A stretch of DNA of 53,870 nt from Candidatus Aenigmatarchaeota archaeon (lineage in GTDB: Archaea > Aenigmatarchaeota > Aenigmatarchaeia > CG10238-14 > SpSt-28), in assembly GCA_025057985.1 (NCBI GenBank), contig JANXEV010000004.1, forward strand, positions 1-53,870, written 5' to 3'. This document shows, piece by piece, positions 19,138 to 29,820 of the stretch; position 1 is the stretch's first letter, and each line of letters begins with the position of its first letter. The position numbers and the translations under genes are program-made. Under the pieces are notes generated by a model that did no database searches, was not told where the DNA came from, and was given only the letters and a program-made list of their open reading frames with translations.

Positions 19138-21018
19138 TTACAACTCGATCTCTCCTACCTTTTCCCAATTCAACTCAGAGAAGACCTCTATTTTTTCATC
19201 ACCTATAACGTAAAGATAGTCATCTATATACAATGCCCTTCTAGCTCCTATCCCATAAATAGCTTTCTTCAACTCAATTTTATCATTTTGGTAAGAAAAG
19301 ATGTAACCATTACTTCCTGCGGGTAGAAAGAAAATTTTATGTTTGTTGTCTAACAAAAAGGCGTGGTGCGTTTTTAAAACGTCAGACCAGTACTCTTCCA
19401 AGATATAATTGTCCACTTCTATCGGATTTTCTGCAGAAGAAACATCAAACAATGAAATCTTAACCTTAGATTCATTCATACCTATTCCGATAATTTTATT
19501 TTCTTCTATTGGGTGCAAGTAAGATGAAAAACCTGGAATCTTCAGCTCACCCTTTACCACAGGGTTCGTAGGGTTGGAAAGATCCAAAACATAAAAAGGA
19601 TCGATTTGTCTAAAAGTCACCACATAACCTTTATCCTGAATAAATCTCACGGAGTAAATTCTCTCACCCAAACCAAGATCCTCAACAGAACCTACTAATC
19701 TTAAATTTTCGTCAAGCACATAAACATCGTTAGCTGTTTCCAGTCCAGTACCAACAGTAGTAGCAATCCTAAAATATCCAAGATATTCATCCATAGAAAA
19801 TTGATTCAAAGGTACTCCGGGGACTTTTCCTATGGATTTTAATTTCATGTCCAAACCTACTTTTATAATATTAGTTTTTACAATATTTCTCTTCTTCTCT
19901 TTAATGTACTCCTCAGCTCTCCTTTCGATTTCTAGATCTATTCGCTCTCTTTCTTCATAGTCTAATGAGTTTATAAATTCTATAATAACCATTTTAGATT
20001 CCTCCGAAATATTTTTTTCATTTTTCAAAGCTTTCAACCTATCCATCACGTGAGGTGGAAAGAGGTCTGAGCACTTTTCAACAATAACATCTAGGTAAAG
20101 ATTTTTATAATCAATCGTCTCAACATAGGTTAAGTAAATCGCGTTTGTAGACATATAAACTACAGAATAATAACTAAGTCCTACAAAAGAAACTAAGTTT
20201 TCCACATCCCCATTTTCAGGATTCAAAACCATTATCGTGTAAACAGAATCGATTGGGACAAATTCCGATGGATGATGTATTTTTGAACATTCTACTAAAA
20301 TTGGTTGCTCGTTTAAATGACCGAGAATTACTGGACATGGCTCTTCAGAATTTATAAGGCTACTCAAAACCAAATAGATTTTATTTTTGTAGAGTCTGGA
20401 ACCGACTATTGCATCTTTTAGTTCTATTTTCCAAAGTTTTTTTGGTGTCCTATCGTTTGAGACGTCATAGCCCGTTATGCTTCCTGGAGAAAGTACGACA
20501 AGAACGTTATTGTAAAGAAGTAGATTTCCTGCTTCATCTATATTTGATCTAACTTCCAAGCCTTCTGGTGGAAAAGCCTTTATGATTTTTGTGCCTTTTT
20601 CTCCCAATGTTATATAAACACCAAACCTAGAGAAATGTAAATTAGTGTCAGAAAAATATATTTTTCTACCGTCGGTTTTAACTATATCAGGTTCATCTAT
20701 TCCTTCAACTTGCACGTTAGTGGGAGAAAACCTCTCTGGAGCCACGTCTTTTGCTTCTCCTTCTCCTATTCTTGCTCCAAAAACGCCCCAAGCGTCTGGA
20801 GCTAATTCGCTGAGATAATAAAGTTTATCGCTGGTATTTAGTAGGTAGAGTTTGAAATCCTCTTTGGAAGAAAAAGTTTTAATTTCCTTCAATAAATCTT
20901 CCTTACCTATACTTTCTCTATCCTTCGCGGGTTTATACCAAGAAGGTATGAAGTAGAATACAAAAACTAAAGAAACCAACACCACAAAAAACAAAATCAC
21001 TAAATTTCTTCTTATCAT
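19138..21018 (-). CDS. Membrane-anchored beta-propeller domain protein
   Basis: 'FSPTNVQVEGIDEPDIVKTDGRKIYF', 'YSVRFIQDKGYVVTFRQIDPFYVLDLSNPTNP'. Confidence 0.8.
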   Translation of the reverse strand: MIRRNLVILFFVVLVSLVFVFYFIPSWYKPAKDRESIGKEDLLKEIKTFSSKEDFKLYLLNTSDKLYYLSELAPDAWGVFGARIGEGEAKDVAPERFSPTNVQVEGIDEPDIVKTDGRKIYFSDTNLHFSRFGVYITLGEKGTKIIKAFPPEGLEVRSNIDEAGNLLLYNNVLVVLSPGSITGYDVSNDRTPKKLWKIELKDAIVGSRLYKNKIYLVLSSLINSEEPCPVILGHLNEQPILVECSKIHHPSEFVPIDSVYTIMVLNPENGDVENLVSFVGLSYYSVVYMSTNAIYLTYVETIDYKNLYLDVIVEKCSDLFPPHVMDRLKALKNEKNISEESKMVIIEFINSLDYEERERIDLEIERRAEEYIKEKKRNIVKTNIIKVGLDMKLKSIGKVPGVPLNQFSMDEYLGYFRIATTVGTGLETANDVYVLDENLRLVGSVEDLGLGERIYSVRFIQDKGYVVTFRQIDPFYVLDLSNPTNPVVKGELKIPGFSSYLHPIEENKIIGIGMNESKVKISLFDVSSAENPIEVDNYILEEYWSDVLKTHHAFLLDNKHKIFFLPAGSNGYIFSYQNDKIELKKAIYGIGARRALYIDDYLYVIGDEKIEVFSELNWEKVGEIEL

Positions 21019-21051
21019 TTTTTTATTGTTTTTCTAGCTTAAAAAGGAAAG

Positions 21052-22149
21052 CTACCCAAGACTCACTACCCATTCACAAAAATCTTTTAAATCTTCAAAA
21101 TAGAAGACGTTTTTATCGTCAAAAGCGTAGTAAACCCACTTCTCTTCGCTAGTAGGAGGATTTATCCCGTAGACAGAATAATACTCTATTAAAAGCGCTT
21201 TAATTCTCCTACACTTTTCATACTCAGAATTAGCATTATAAAAATTTTCTCTAATTTGAGTTTCACCTTGATCGTAAAACGCAATAGTATAGTAATCTTC
21301 ATTTTTTTCCTTGAATTTACAGAAAGTGGTTAGATGTCCTACAACTCCAATGTTGTAACACTTTATATTCGGGTCATAGACTTTAAAAAGAGAAAGCAAC
21401 AGTGTGGAATAATCTTCACAATCCGCGTACTTTTTACTCAAAGTTTGATTTGGAAAAAACCACTCATTTCCAATTTCAAAATTATACCTAAACTCAGCAT
21501 CTAACTTTCTTTTAATTTGGAACAAATCCTCATAAATTATACCGCTGAAACTCAAAGTTGGCTTGATCTCTTCGTAAAACCACTTTACTTCGTAAGGCCT
21601 AACGTAATTTGTATATTCTAAAAGATATAGAGGTTTTTTAAAATTTCTTTCGCTTATATTAAAGGCCAAATCATATTGGGTGTAATTTAGTCCTTCTAAC
21701 AACCATTTATAAACAACCTTATAGTTTTTCAAAAATTCGTCTCTAAAACCACATTCCGAAGCTAAAAAAACCGCAGCTACTGTTAAATTATTACCTAATG
21801 CTTCTAGAGTTTCTTTTTCTATCGAAAATCTTCCTTCTGTGAGACTACCCTCTAAATTTCTATTCTCACCGTAAAAAATTATTTTACCGTTTGGGTAGCA
21901 TTTTCTAACTTCATCATAAACGTAAAATTTCACAAACTCAGTAACCGGTTTCGGCTCTTTTTCAAAACTCTTATTCGTTTCGTTCGTTTTAGCTGTTTCT
22001 TTTTCAATCGATCCTACTATTTCTACGGCTTCTGACCTATTTTCTTCTATTTTTTCCAAACCCTTATAATTCGTGGTGAGAAGAATTAAAATCGATGCAA
22101 ATAAAATCAAAGCTCCGATAGAGATTTTTAAATATTCTTTTTTCCCCAT
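21052..22149 (-). CDS. Membrane-anchored transglutaminase-like protein
   Basis: 'KYADCEDYSTLLLSLFK' with downstream H and D candidates; N-terminal TM. Confidence 0.45.
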   Translation of the reverse strand: MGKKEYLKISIGALILFASILILLTTNYKGLEKIEENRSEAVEIVGSIEKETAKTNETNKSFEKEPKPVTEFVKFYVYDEVRKCYPNGKIIFYGENRNLEGSLTEGRFSIEKETLEALGNNLTVAAVFLASECGFRDEFLKNYKVVYKWLLEGLNYTQYDLAFNISERNFKKPLYLLEYTNYVRPYEVKWFYEEIKPTLSFSGIIYEDLFQIKRKLDAEFRYNFEIGNEWFFPNQTLSKKYADCEDYSTLLLSLFKVYDPNIKCYNIGVVGHLTTFCKFKEKNEDYYTIAFYDQGETQIRENFYNANSEYEKCRRIKALLIEYYSVYGINPPTSEEKWVYYAFDDKNVFYFEDLKDFCEWVVSLG

Positions 22150-22281
22150 AAAATTTTTTCTATCGAAAATATAAAATTCGGAAAGTTTTGAACATTTTTA
22201 GATCACCATTCTCTTAGATCTTTGAATAGCAAAGAGTCAAACAATATGAAAATATTTTGAATCATAGCACCAAAAACCTAA

Positions 22282-24723
22282 CTAACCTTTAAAAAATTTA
22301 CCCAAACCTTCGACTTTTTTTCCTGTGATATCGTCTTCTGTATAACCTAAAGCTTTCAAAACCCTAAGAGCCGCTGGTATAACTTGATTGTTAACGTAGT
22401 AGTCAACATCGTAATCATCTCTACTCACAAAATCGGCAGGCATCGCTCTATCCGAAATACTACCGACTCCCTTCGTTATAACAAACCCTATTATCGAACC
22501 TACTGTTATTATGATTCCTCTCTCTCTAGCTTTCATAGCTGCTTTCACATGAGGACCTATTTGTTCGTATTTGCTTAATGGTTTTGTTATCTGCTCGTAT
22601 ATTATCAAATCTTCCAACCTAACTCTCCTATCTTTCAAATCTTTAATCACTTCTCTCACATACCCAATCGCTTTTTCCGGATCTTTGTCTTTCAGAACAA
22701 ACTCCAAAACTTTTCTTTGAACTTCTTTCGCTAACTTACACCAATCTCTTCTCACTACTTCAAAACCGCGAATTTCAAGCTTACCTTCTTTGTCTATAAG
22801 AGCGTATCTTTTTTTGGCCCCAACTTCTCCTTTTTCCCTAGCGACAAATATTCCTGAGTTGTAAACTCCTCTAAATTCCAATTCTATGATCCCAGGCAAA
22901 CTCTCGTTCACTAATTCAGAAAATCTTAAAGCTTCTTCTTCCAAATTTTCTACTTTTTTTCTTATAAAAATGCTATCCGTATCTCCGTAGATTATCTCAA
23001 AACCTTCTTTATGTGCAAACTCTAAAACTTTAGAAATATAATGTCTTCCGAAGGCTGCTGTCGACTCTGCACACTCTCTTTTATACCACCTAGCACCAAC
23101 GAAAGCAAAATAGCCATACATCGCATTGGAGATTATTTTAGTAGCATATTGCTCGTTGTCCAAAATTTTATATTCGACCGATTTTTTATCCAAAAGTTTC
23201 ATTCTTTCTTTCAAAAATCTCCTTCTCTCTATCAAAGTTTTTAGATTTTTTGAAATGAAACCCTCTTCCTTTGTACAAAAATGATATCTAGTCTCTGGAA
23301 CTGAATTTCTTATCTTACATTCTTCATGTGTACAATTTAATGTTTCTGGAGAAATGTTATGAGTAACTATTATCGTTGGGTAAAGCGATCTAAAATCTAA
23401 AACTGCTATGTTTTCGTGAATTCCTTTTTTTGGTTCTACAACGATTGCACCTCTATAAGGCAATTCTCTCATCCTTGTTTCTTTCTCTTCACTCTTAGGA
23501 GAGTTAGGTATCACTAGACCATCTTCAACAGCTTTCCTGATCAAAAATGCCTCTACTAATTGTGAATAGCTATACCTACAAACGTCAAAAGGTATTTCTC
23601 CTACTAATCTAGAAATAGAAAATATTTGTGGCAATATTATTTTACTCAACTCATAAGTTAGATAAGCATCCCACATGCTGTACTCCGCTATTCTACTTAA
23701 CTCTTTTCTTTCTCTCCAAAGATCGCTCATCTCTTGATACTCTAAATCTTTCTTACCCTCACCTATCAATTCTTTTGCTACTTCGTCCAAAGATAAGACC
23801 TCTGTCTTCAAATTTGGAGAGAGTATGCTTTCTATGAACTGGTATAGGTCTATGTGAACGATACCAAAAATTCTAGCTGCAGACTCTTTCCCTCTTCTCA
23901 CAAATTCCAAATCCTTGTCTTTTGAAACCAAATCCAGTTTTATTCTCAAACTTTTTGCTTTCTGTTTAAGTTTTAGAAAATCGAATAAGTCCCCGTTGTA
24001 TGTAACTAATATATCAGGTTTTTCCTCCTTTATCGTCTCAACAAATCTTTTAATCATTTTTTCTTCACTCGAACAACTTTCGACAAAGTCTTGTTTACCT
24101 TCCCATTGAGTCAGAGCAAAAACCTTTCTCCAATTTTTTGTACTTAAACTTATCATTATCAACTTTTCTCTCTCGTCTACTTCAACCCATTCCGTGTCTA
24201 ATGAGATTATTTTTAGCTCTGGCTCGAAGTACTCTTCAGTTTGATTGATTTTTGTAGCTTTAAAAACTAAATCAAATCCATCTTTATTCTCGTCCACTAA
24301 TTCTCCTTCTATTTCTATCCACTGGCATGGTTTTATACCATAGTCTATTAAAAATCTTTTATAGAACGGGATGTTATATTCAAAAGTGTTTTCTACTTCC
24401 TCCAAATTTTTTATCTCATCCCTAACGTCTTTAATTCTCCTAGGGTCTTTCATCGAAATTTTAATTAACTTTCTTTTTTCTTTACCGACTTTTTTCTCTA
24501 CAAAATCTATATTAGTTACAGTGGTGTGCTTCTCCATCAATTTTTCTATTTTTTTGTAAAGTTCTTCCTCTCTCCCTTTAAACGGAAGCACAAAGAAATA
24601 AGTTTGAAATTCCTTCTTCACCAAAATTTTCTTCCCATCTTTATTTTTTCCAAAAAGCAAAACCACGCCGCTGTCTTTTTCTACTTCGTAGTCAACATCC
24701 AAAAGAAAAATCTTTTCCACCAT
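22282..24723 (-). CDS. polB: Family B DNA polymerase
   Basis: 'LDFRSLYPTIIVTHNISPETLNC', 'YGDTDSIFI', exonuclease 'ISLDTEWVEVD'; no intein seen. Confidence 0.96.
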   Translation of the reverse strand: MVEKIFLLDVDYEVEKDSGVVLLFGKNKDGKKILVKKEFQTYFFVLPFKGREEELYKKIEKLMEKHTTVTNIDFVEKKVGKEKRKLIKISMKDPRRIKDVRDEIKNLEEVENTFEYNIPFYKRFLIDYGIKPCQWIEIEGELVDENKDGFDLVFKATKINQTEEYFEPELKIISLDTEWVEVDEREKLIMISLSTKNWRKVFALTQWEGKQDFVESCSSEEKMIKRFVETIKEEKPDILVTYNGDLFDFLKLKQKAKSLRIKLDLVSKDKDLEFVRRGKESAARIFGIVHIDLYQFIESILSPNLKTEVLSLDEVAKELIGEGKKDLEYQEMSDLWRERKELSRIAEYSMWDAYLTYELSKIILPQIFSISRLVGEIPFDVCRYSYSQLVEAFLIRKAVEDGLVIPNSPKSEEKETRMRELPYRGAIVVEPKKGIHENIAVLDFRSLYPTIIVTHNISPETLNCTHEECKIRNSVPETRYHFCTKEEGFISKNLKTLIERRRFLKERMKLLDKKSVEYKILDNEQYATKIISNAMYGYFAFVGARWYKRECAESTAAFGRHYISKVLEFAHKEGFEIIYGDTDSIFIRKKVENLEEEALRFSELVNESLPGIIELEFRGVYNSGIFVAREKGEVGAKKRYALIDKEGKLEIRGFEVVRRDWCKLAKEVQRKVLEFVLKDKDPEKAIGYVREVIKDLKDRRVRLEDLIIYEQITKPLSKYEQIGPHVKAAMKARERGIIITVGSIIGFVITKGVGSISDRAMPADFVSRDDYDVDYYVNNQVIPAALRVLKALGYTEDDITGKKVEGLGKFFKG

Positions 24724-24755
24724 AAAAATTTTTAGAAAGATCTTTTATACAAATT

Positions 24756-26021
24756 TTAAATGTTACTACTTATTAGTTCTTGTCTTTGATTTCTAAATTT
24801 CATAAAGAAAATTAATATTCCGGTAACCAAAAAAAATAGTAAAAATATCAACATGAAATTATAAATATTTTTTTCTTTTCCACTCACCTGATTTACACCA
24901 CTATATCTTATATTTATCAACGACGTATAGTTGTTACTTGATATATTACATGAGTTAAATAATGAATCGCAAAAATTTTTAAACTCGTCATACTCTTGTT
25001 TAAGTATGTCATAACTATTTTTTAGACTTTTATGCTCATCGATTATTTTTGATACCTCTTGAGAAATCAAATTACATGAATTTATTAACCTAGTGTAGTT
25101 GTTTCTGAGGGAGTTGTATTCTTGGTTGAGGGAGTTGTAGTTGTTTCTGAGGGAGTTGTATTCTTGGTTGAGGGAGTTGTATTCACTCATTATCTTTGAA
25201 ATTTCTTTATGAAAATCTCTAATCATCTTAACTCTAGGAGAACAATGTTCACTCCAAGCCTCTTTTGGTATACCTGTATATCTTCCAAGTTTAGGTTCCC
25301 AAACTCGACCTTGCATGAAATCCCGATACCATTCGGTCCATCCATTCTCATAACTCCAAACATACCCGTGTATTTCACCACCATGAAGTCCTCCTTCTGG
25401 CATCGGATATCCTAATTCAGAAAAGAAAATCTCAACTCCATGAAGCATTTCGTGTAAAAATACTTCTCCGGGCCTACCACCGTATGTCCACACCCATTCC
25501 TCATGAGATGCTATAACAGAATAAATGGTAGTCTTGTTGTTTATAAAAACACCACCCAAGCCGAAATAGTTTAAATTAATTGGTCCATTATACCATACTA
25601 CGAAAACAGAATCATAAGTTCCAGGTGGTGCATAATATTTTAAGTCCTCCATAACATCTTCAGGGCTTGGCCAATATCCGTAAGGTAGTGGGGATATTTT
25701 TTTTAATGGTTTTGGTACGACTACGATTTCGTGTGTAGATTCAACTGCTCCACCAGAAAGTTCGGAAATGAGTAAATCTAGTCCAGCATAAGCTGAGATA
25801 ATTTTACTAAGTAAATTGTCACTCATTGTTCCAGAAAATCTCTTAACATAGCCCCCATCAATATATGTAACATCCACACTAGGATATATTAATAACAAGC
25901 TATGATATACACACTTGGGGAGAGTATTTTCTTCGGAAGAGGCATATACATGAGTAGTGAAAAATATTGATAGTATTATAGTTATTGAAAAATAACATAC
26001 ATGATTTAAATTAAACCACAT
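24756..26021 (-). CDS. Secreted, C-terminally anchored protein with putative zinc-metalloprotease HEMLH motif and coiled-coil repeats
   Basis: Signal peptide; 'VFLHEMLHGVEIFF'; tandem 14-aa coiled-coil units; C-terminal TM. Confidence 0.55.
   Translation of the reverse strand: MWFNLNHVCYFSITIILSIFFTTHVYASSEENTLPKCVYHSLLLIYPSVDVTYIDGGYVKRFSGTMSDNLLSKIISAYAGLDLLISELSGGAVESTHEIVVVPKPLKKISPLPYGYWPSPEDVMEDLKYYAPPGTYDSVFVVWYNGPINLNYFGLGGVFINNKTTIYSVIASHEEWVWTYGGRPGEVFLHEMLHGVEIFFSELGYPMPEGGLHGGEIHGYVWSYENGWTEWYRDFMQGRVWEPKLGRYTGIPKEAWSEHCSPRVKMIRDFHKEISKIMSEYNSLNQEYNSLRNNYNSLNQEYNSLRNNYTRLINSCNLISQEVSKIIDEHKSLKNSYDILKQEYDEFKNFCDSLFNSCNISSNNYTSLINIRYSGVNQVSGKEKNIYNFMLIFLLFFLVTGILIFFMKFRNQRQELISSNI
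25095..25182 (-). repeat. 42-bp tandem repeat (about two copies) encoding 14-aa coiled-coil units
   Basis: gtagttgtttctgagggagttgtattcttggttgagggagtt repeated at 25095 and 25137. Confidence 0.9.
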
Positions 26022-26145
26022 ATAAAATGTTTTAATTTCAAATATTTTATTTCTTGTTCTTTAAAAATTTATAGATTCTACAAAATTAAAAAACATACAA
26101 AATATATTATTTTCTATATAAAACATGTTTATATATATGAAATTT

Positions 26146-26814
26146 CTAAAAAGATCTTTTATAATATTCACAAAATTCTCTTATTACACATTCCCCACAC
26201 TTAGGTTTAATTGGTTTGCAAACTTTCTTCCCAAAAGGAACTAACAAATTGTTAACATCTTTCCATAAACTTTTTGGTAAAATTTTTTTCAATTCCCTCT
26301 CAGTTTCCTCAGGTTTTCTAGTTTTAACCAACCCGATCCTATTTGAAATTCTATGCACGTGAGTATCGACAGCTATGGCTGGTTTGTTGAAAACGAACGA
26401 CAAAACGATGTTCGCTGTCTTTCTTCCTACGCCTGGTAGTTTTAACAATTCTTCTTCTCTTGACGGAACTCTCCCTTTGTAATCTTCTTCCAACATTTTT
26501 GCCAAGCGTAAAAGAATTCTCGCTTTATTTCTGTAAAAACCAACTGGATATATTTTTTTCATCAACTCTTCCTCAGAAAACTTTAACAAATCTTTTGGTG
26601 TCTTTACTTCTTTAAACAACTCCCTAGAAATTTTTTCTGTTATTTCATCCCTGCTCCTAGCGCTCAAAATCGTAGCAACCAAAATTTGGAAATCATTTAC
26701 TCTCTCTTCCGAAAACTTAGAAACCATTGTTTCTTCTTTCAAATATTCTTTCAAAATATGAAAAATTTTTTCCACGCTCTTATTCTTCATGTTAATCAAT
26801 AGAAATGAATCCAT
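26146..26814 (-). CDS. nth: Endonuclease III
   Basis: 'LLKLPGVGRKTANIVLSFVFNKPAIAVDTHVHRISNRIGLV' and 4Fe-4S 'CKPIKPKCGECVIREFC'. Confidence 0.95.
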   Translation of the reverse strand: MDSFLLINMKNKSVEKIFHILKEYLKEETMVSKFSEERVNDFQILVATILSARSRDEITEKISRELFKEVKTPKDLLKFSEEELMKKIYPVGFYRNKARILLRLAKMLEEDYKGRVPSREEELLKLPGVGRKTANIVLSFVFNKPAIAVDTHVHRISNRIGLVKTRKPEETERELKKILPKSLWKDVNNLLVPFGKKVCKPIKPKCGECVIREFCEYYKRSF

Positions 26815-27715
26815 TAACGATCAAATTTATGGCTTCTTTTTCACTCAAACCCCTAGCTCTTAAGTAGTTTAATTGTTCTTCGTTTATCCTACCTATCGAA
26901 GCTTCATGAGTCAATATTGATTTCTTATTCTCAACTACCAATTTCGGCGTTAAAGAAATTTTAGAAAAACTATCCACAATCAAGCCCTGACAGTCCAGAT
27001 GACCTTTACTTTCTTCCTTTCCAAAAATTTGTGTGGAAGAATCGAAAGTTGATTTTTCTCTACCGACCAATCTCAACTTCATAATCACAGACGAATTTCT
27101 ACCATTCAAAAAAGCTGAGTCAAAAATTTTTACGTTCGACTTGGTACCAACAATGATAGATTTATTCGTCACTGAAGCGTTTTCTCCAATCAGAAAGTTC
27201 ATTTTTCTTTCTAAAAAAACTGGTGCACCCATATTTTTATAAATATACTCTAATTTGCTACCCTTCTCTAAAAAAAACTCATAGTCCATAAAAACCGAAT
27301 CAGAAAAACCAAAAGCATGAAAATGGGCATAGTCTATACTAGAATTTTCTTTCAACAAAATTTTTCCTTTAACCGAATGTTTCGAATTTAGGTTTTTCCT
27401 GAAAGCAAAACAAAAAACACTACCTTTAACTTTAATATTCTTTTCCACGACCAACAAGTTACATAGATTTTGATCTATTTTTTTTGAAGCTATTCCTACA
27501 CAAGTGGAAATGGGCGCATCTATTTGTTTTTTAACCCAAACAAAATATCCACCGATTGGTTTTTTTTCAAAATACTCTCTAACCCAGTCATATTTTTCCC
27601 ACGCGTCGACAATACTTAAAACTTCTACACCTTCTAGACTAAAAATTCTCCTAACCTCGTTATCAACTTGATAATAGTTCACATTCTCTACACTCTTTAC
27701 ACTTCTCATATCCAT
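26792..27715 (-). CDS. SUF Fe-S assembly scaffold, SufB/SufD family
   Basis: 'LDCQGLIVDSFSKISLTPKLVVENKKSILTHEASIGRINEEQLNYLRARGLSEKEAINLIVNGF'. Confidence 0.9.
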   Translation of the reverse strand: MDMRSVKSVENVNYYQVDNEVRRIFSLEGVEVLSIVDAWEKYDWVREYFEKKPIGGYFVWVKKQIDAPISTCVGIASKKIDQNLCNLLVVEKNIKVKGSVFCFAFRKNLNSKHSVKGKILLKENSSIDYAHFHAFGFSDSVFMDYEFFLEKGSKLEYIYKNMGAPVFLERKMNFLIGENASVTNKSIIVGTKSNVKIFDSAFLNGRNSSVIMKLRLVGREKSTFDSSTQIFGKEESKGHLDCQGLIVDSFSKISLTPKLVVENKKSILTHEASIGRINEEQLNYLRARGLSEKEAINLIVNGFISID

Positions 27716-28379
27716 ATTTCTTTACCACCTCTAAAATTTTTTTCCAATTTTTAGAAACACAAACGATCCTACCTTCCAACATCACAGCAACTTTATCTGG
27801 CTTCACAGTCTTTAAAATATCACCTCTATGAGTTATCAAAATAGTAGCAACATTCTTTTCTGTCAAATTTTCTCTCACTATTTCACCAATTCTCTCCACC
27901 ATTTTCATATCTAAACCAGAATCGATTTCATCCAAAATCGCTAACTTGGGTGAAAGCGAAAGAACTTGCAACAACTCTGAAATTTTTTTCTCTCCACCTG
28001 AAAAACCAACGTTTAGCTCTCTATCCTTTAAGTAGTCAAAACCGAAATAATTTACTCTTTTTTTTGAAATCTTCTCTAGAAGAGAGGAAAATTTTACACC
28101 TCTTATAGCAGGTGGATGTTGAAAAGCCAAAACTATTCCCAATTTTACTCTTTTTTCCGGCGAGAAATAAGTCACGTCTATTCCGTTAAAAATTATTCTT
28201 CCTTCTTTGATTTTGTATTGTGGCAGGCCAGCTATCGCATTAGCTAAACTGGACTTACCGCTAGCGTTTGGCCCTAAAATAACCAAATTTTCTCCTCTTT
28301 CTAAACTAAAACTAACTCCGTTCACTATTTGTTTTTTTTCTACTTCAACCTTCAAGCCCTCTACTTTCAGAAGAACCAT
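27663..28379 (-). CDS. sufC: SUF system ATPase SufC
   Basis: 'LGPNASGKSSLANAIAG', 'FSGGEKKISELLQVLSLSPKLAILDEIDSGLD'. Confidence 0.93.
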   Translation of the reverse strand: MVLLKVEGLKVEVEKKQIVNGVSFSLERGENLVILGPNASGKSSLANAIAGLPQYKIKEGRIIFNGIDVTYFSPEKRVKLGIVLAFQHPPAIRGVKFSSLLEKISKKRVNYFGFDYLKDRELNVGFSGGEKKISELLQVLSLSPKLAILDEIDSGLDMKMVERIGEIVRENLTEKNVATILITHRGDILKTVKPDKVAVMLEGRIVCVSKNWKKILEVVKKYGYEKCKECRECELLSS

Positions 28380-28466
28380 TAATAAACTAGTAAAACTAAA
28401 TATTAATTAGGGTGGAGGGGTGAAAAGAAATGGCAAGAAAATGTAAAAAGAAATAGATCCTAAATT

Positions 28467-29411
28467 CTAAACGTTTTTTGCTTTTTTCTCCTCCATTTTT
28501 TTAAAAAGCTTTTCAAAATAAACTTGTAAATCTACATCTAAAGTTTTTTCATGCAACTTTTTCCTCCAAGCTTCAAGAAAAAAATTCTCCATACCATAAT
28601 ATTCCGCTGCTGTGACTATCTTCTTTCCCAAACCCTCACAAAACATAAACAAATCACCAGCCTTGTTTTTATAATCAATGTCCCTAGCTATATGATGGTC
28701 TAGTATTATTTCCTCGACTTTGGTTTTTTCTACAAAAGTTTTCAAGTTTTCTTTAGCCTTTTCAAAGGAATTTTTACTCATTTTATAACCAAGAAAAATA
28801 GTTGGATATCCGTCTATTATTGCAAAATCTGGATTTTCTTCTATTGCAAATTTTAAAGAGCCTTCACACGCTAAACTTTGTGCATCGCTTCCAAAAAGAA
28901 ACTTTCTACCATCAAAATCTATAGTAAGCATCAAAACCTTTCCTACTTTACTTTTCTCTTCACCGTGCCACACTCCTTTAGAGAATCTAATCTTCGTTCT
29001 GCCAAACTGAAAACTCTCTCCATCGGCAAACAAAACTTTTTCAGCTTTAGACTTTACTTTTTCATAAAAAAGCTTTCCTCTACGCATACCAGAAAAATTC
29101 ACATCCTTATTAATGTCCTTAACTAAAACTATTTTCCCTTCAAATAGAGAATACATCTCCTCATCGTCTGGAAAAGGGTGATGGTCATAGTGATAATGCG
29201 TGACGATTAAAATTTCGCAATCGTCCGCTTCTTTTATAATTCTCCTACGCAATATATCGAATGCCTCTAATTCTTCACTAGATGGTTTTAAACCATACCT
29301 ATAAGGTCCTAGTGCTATTCCAGGATCTATAAAAATTTTTCTGTCTGTTAAAACCAAGGTGGCTTGACTTCTAACTCCAAAAGAATCGAAAGCTACAGGT
29401 ATTATTTTCAT
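28467..29411 (-). CDS. UPF0282-like metallo-beta-lactamase-fold protein
   Basis: 'ILIVTHYHYDHHPF', 'IDPGIALGPYRYGLKPSSEE', 'IILDHHIARD'. Confidence 0.85.
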   Translation of the reverse strand: MKIIPVAFDSFGVRSQATLVLTDRKIFIDPGIALGPYRYGLKPSSEELEAFDILRRRIIKEADDCEILIVTHYHYDHHPFPDDEEMYSLFEGKIVLVKDINKDVNFSGMRRGKLFYEKVKSKAEKVLFADGESFQFGRTKIRFSKGVWHGEEKSKVGKVLMLTIDFDGRKFLFGSDAQSLACEGSLKFAIEENPDFAIIDGYPTIFLGYKMSKNSFEKAKENLKTFVEKTKVEEIILDHHIARDIDYKNKAGDLFMFCEGLGKKIVTAAEYYGMENFFLEAWRKKLHEKTLDVDLQVYFEKLFKKMEEKKAKNV

Positions 29412-29444
29412 TAAAATGATTTAGGAGAAAATTTTATAATATTT

Positions 29445-29765
29445 CTATCCTATCAATTTTATTTCAACGTGAATGTCCTGCGGTATACCAATTCTTAAAA
29501 TTTGTTTTAAAGTCCTTTCGTCGGCTTGCACATCTACAACACGTTTGTGAATTCTCATCTCAAACTTATCATAAGTCGCGTTTCCGTGACCTGTACCATC
29601 ACCACATGGAGTTTTCAAAGTCGTGACTTTCAAAATCTTCGTTGGTAAAGGTATCGGGCCTTTGTAACCGACACCAAATTTTTTAGCAACTTCAATAATT
29701 TCTCTAGCTATTTCATCCAACTTTTTTGGATCTCTTCCTACTAATTTTATTCTAGCTATCTGCAT
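29445..29765 (-). CDS. rps10: Ribosomal protein S10 (uS10)
   Basis: 'GVGYKGPIPLPTKILKVTTLKTPCGDGTGHGNATYDKFEMRIHKRVVDV'. Confidence 0.95.
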   Translation of the reverse strand: MQIARIKLVGRDPKKLDEIAREIIEVAKKFGVGYKGPIPLPTKILKVTTLKTPCGDGTGHGNATYDKFEMRIHKRVVDVQADERTLKQILRIGIPQDIHVEIKLIG

Positions 29766-29820
29766 CTACATTCACCTATAAATCAATTCTTATATTGTTT
29801 TTTTAAAACTTAAAAGTATT

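Noticed and set aside
22150-22281. Possible C/D box sRNA in intergenic AT-rich sequence (also 33963-34079)
   Set aside because: No convincing C/D/C'/D' box set could be found by eye
22282-24723. Looked for an intein in PolB
   Set aside because: Motif spacing is continuous and the length (813 aa) is normal
25095-25182. Possible CRISPR-like direct repeats
   Set aside because: Contiguous 42-bp tandem units in frame within a coiled-coil coding region; no spacers
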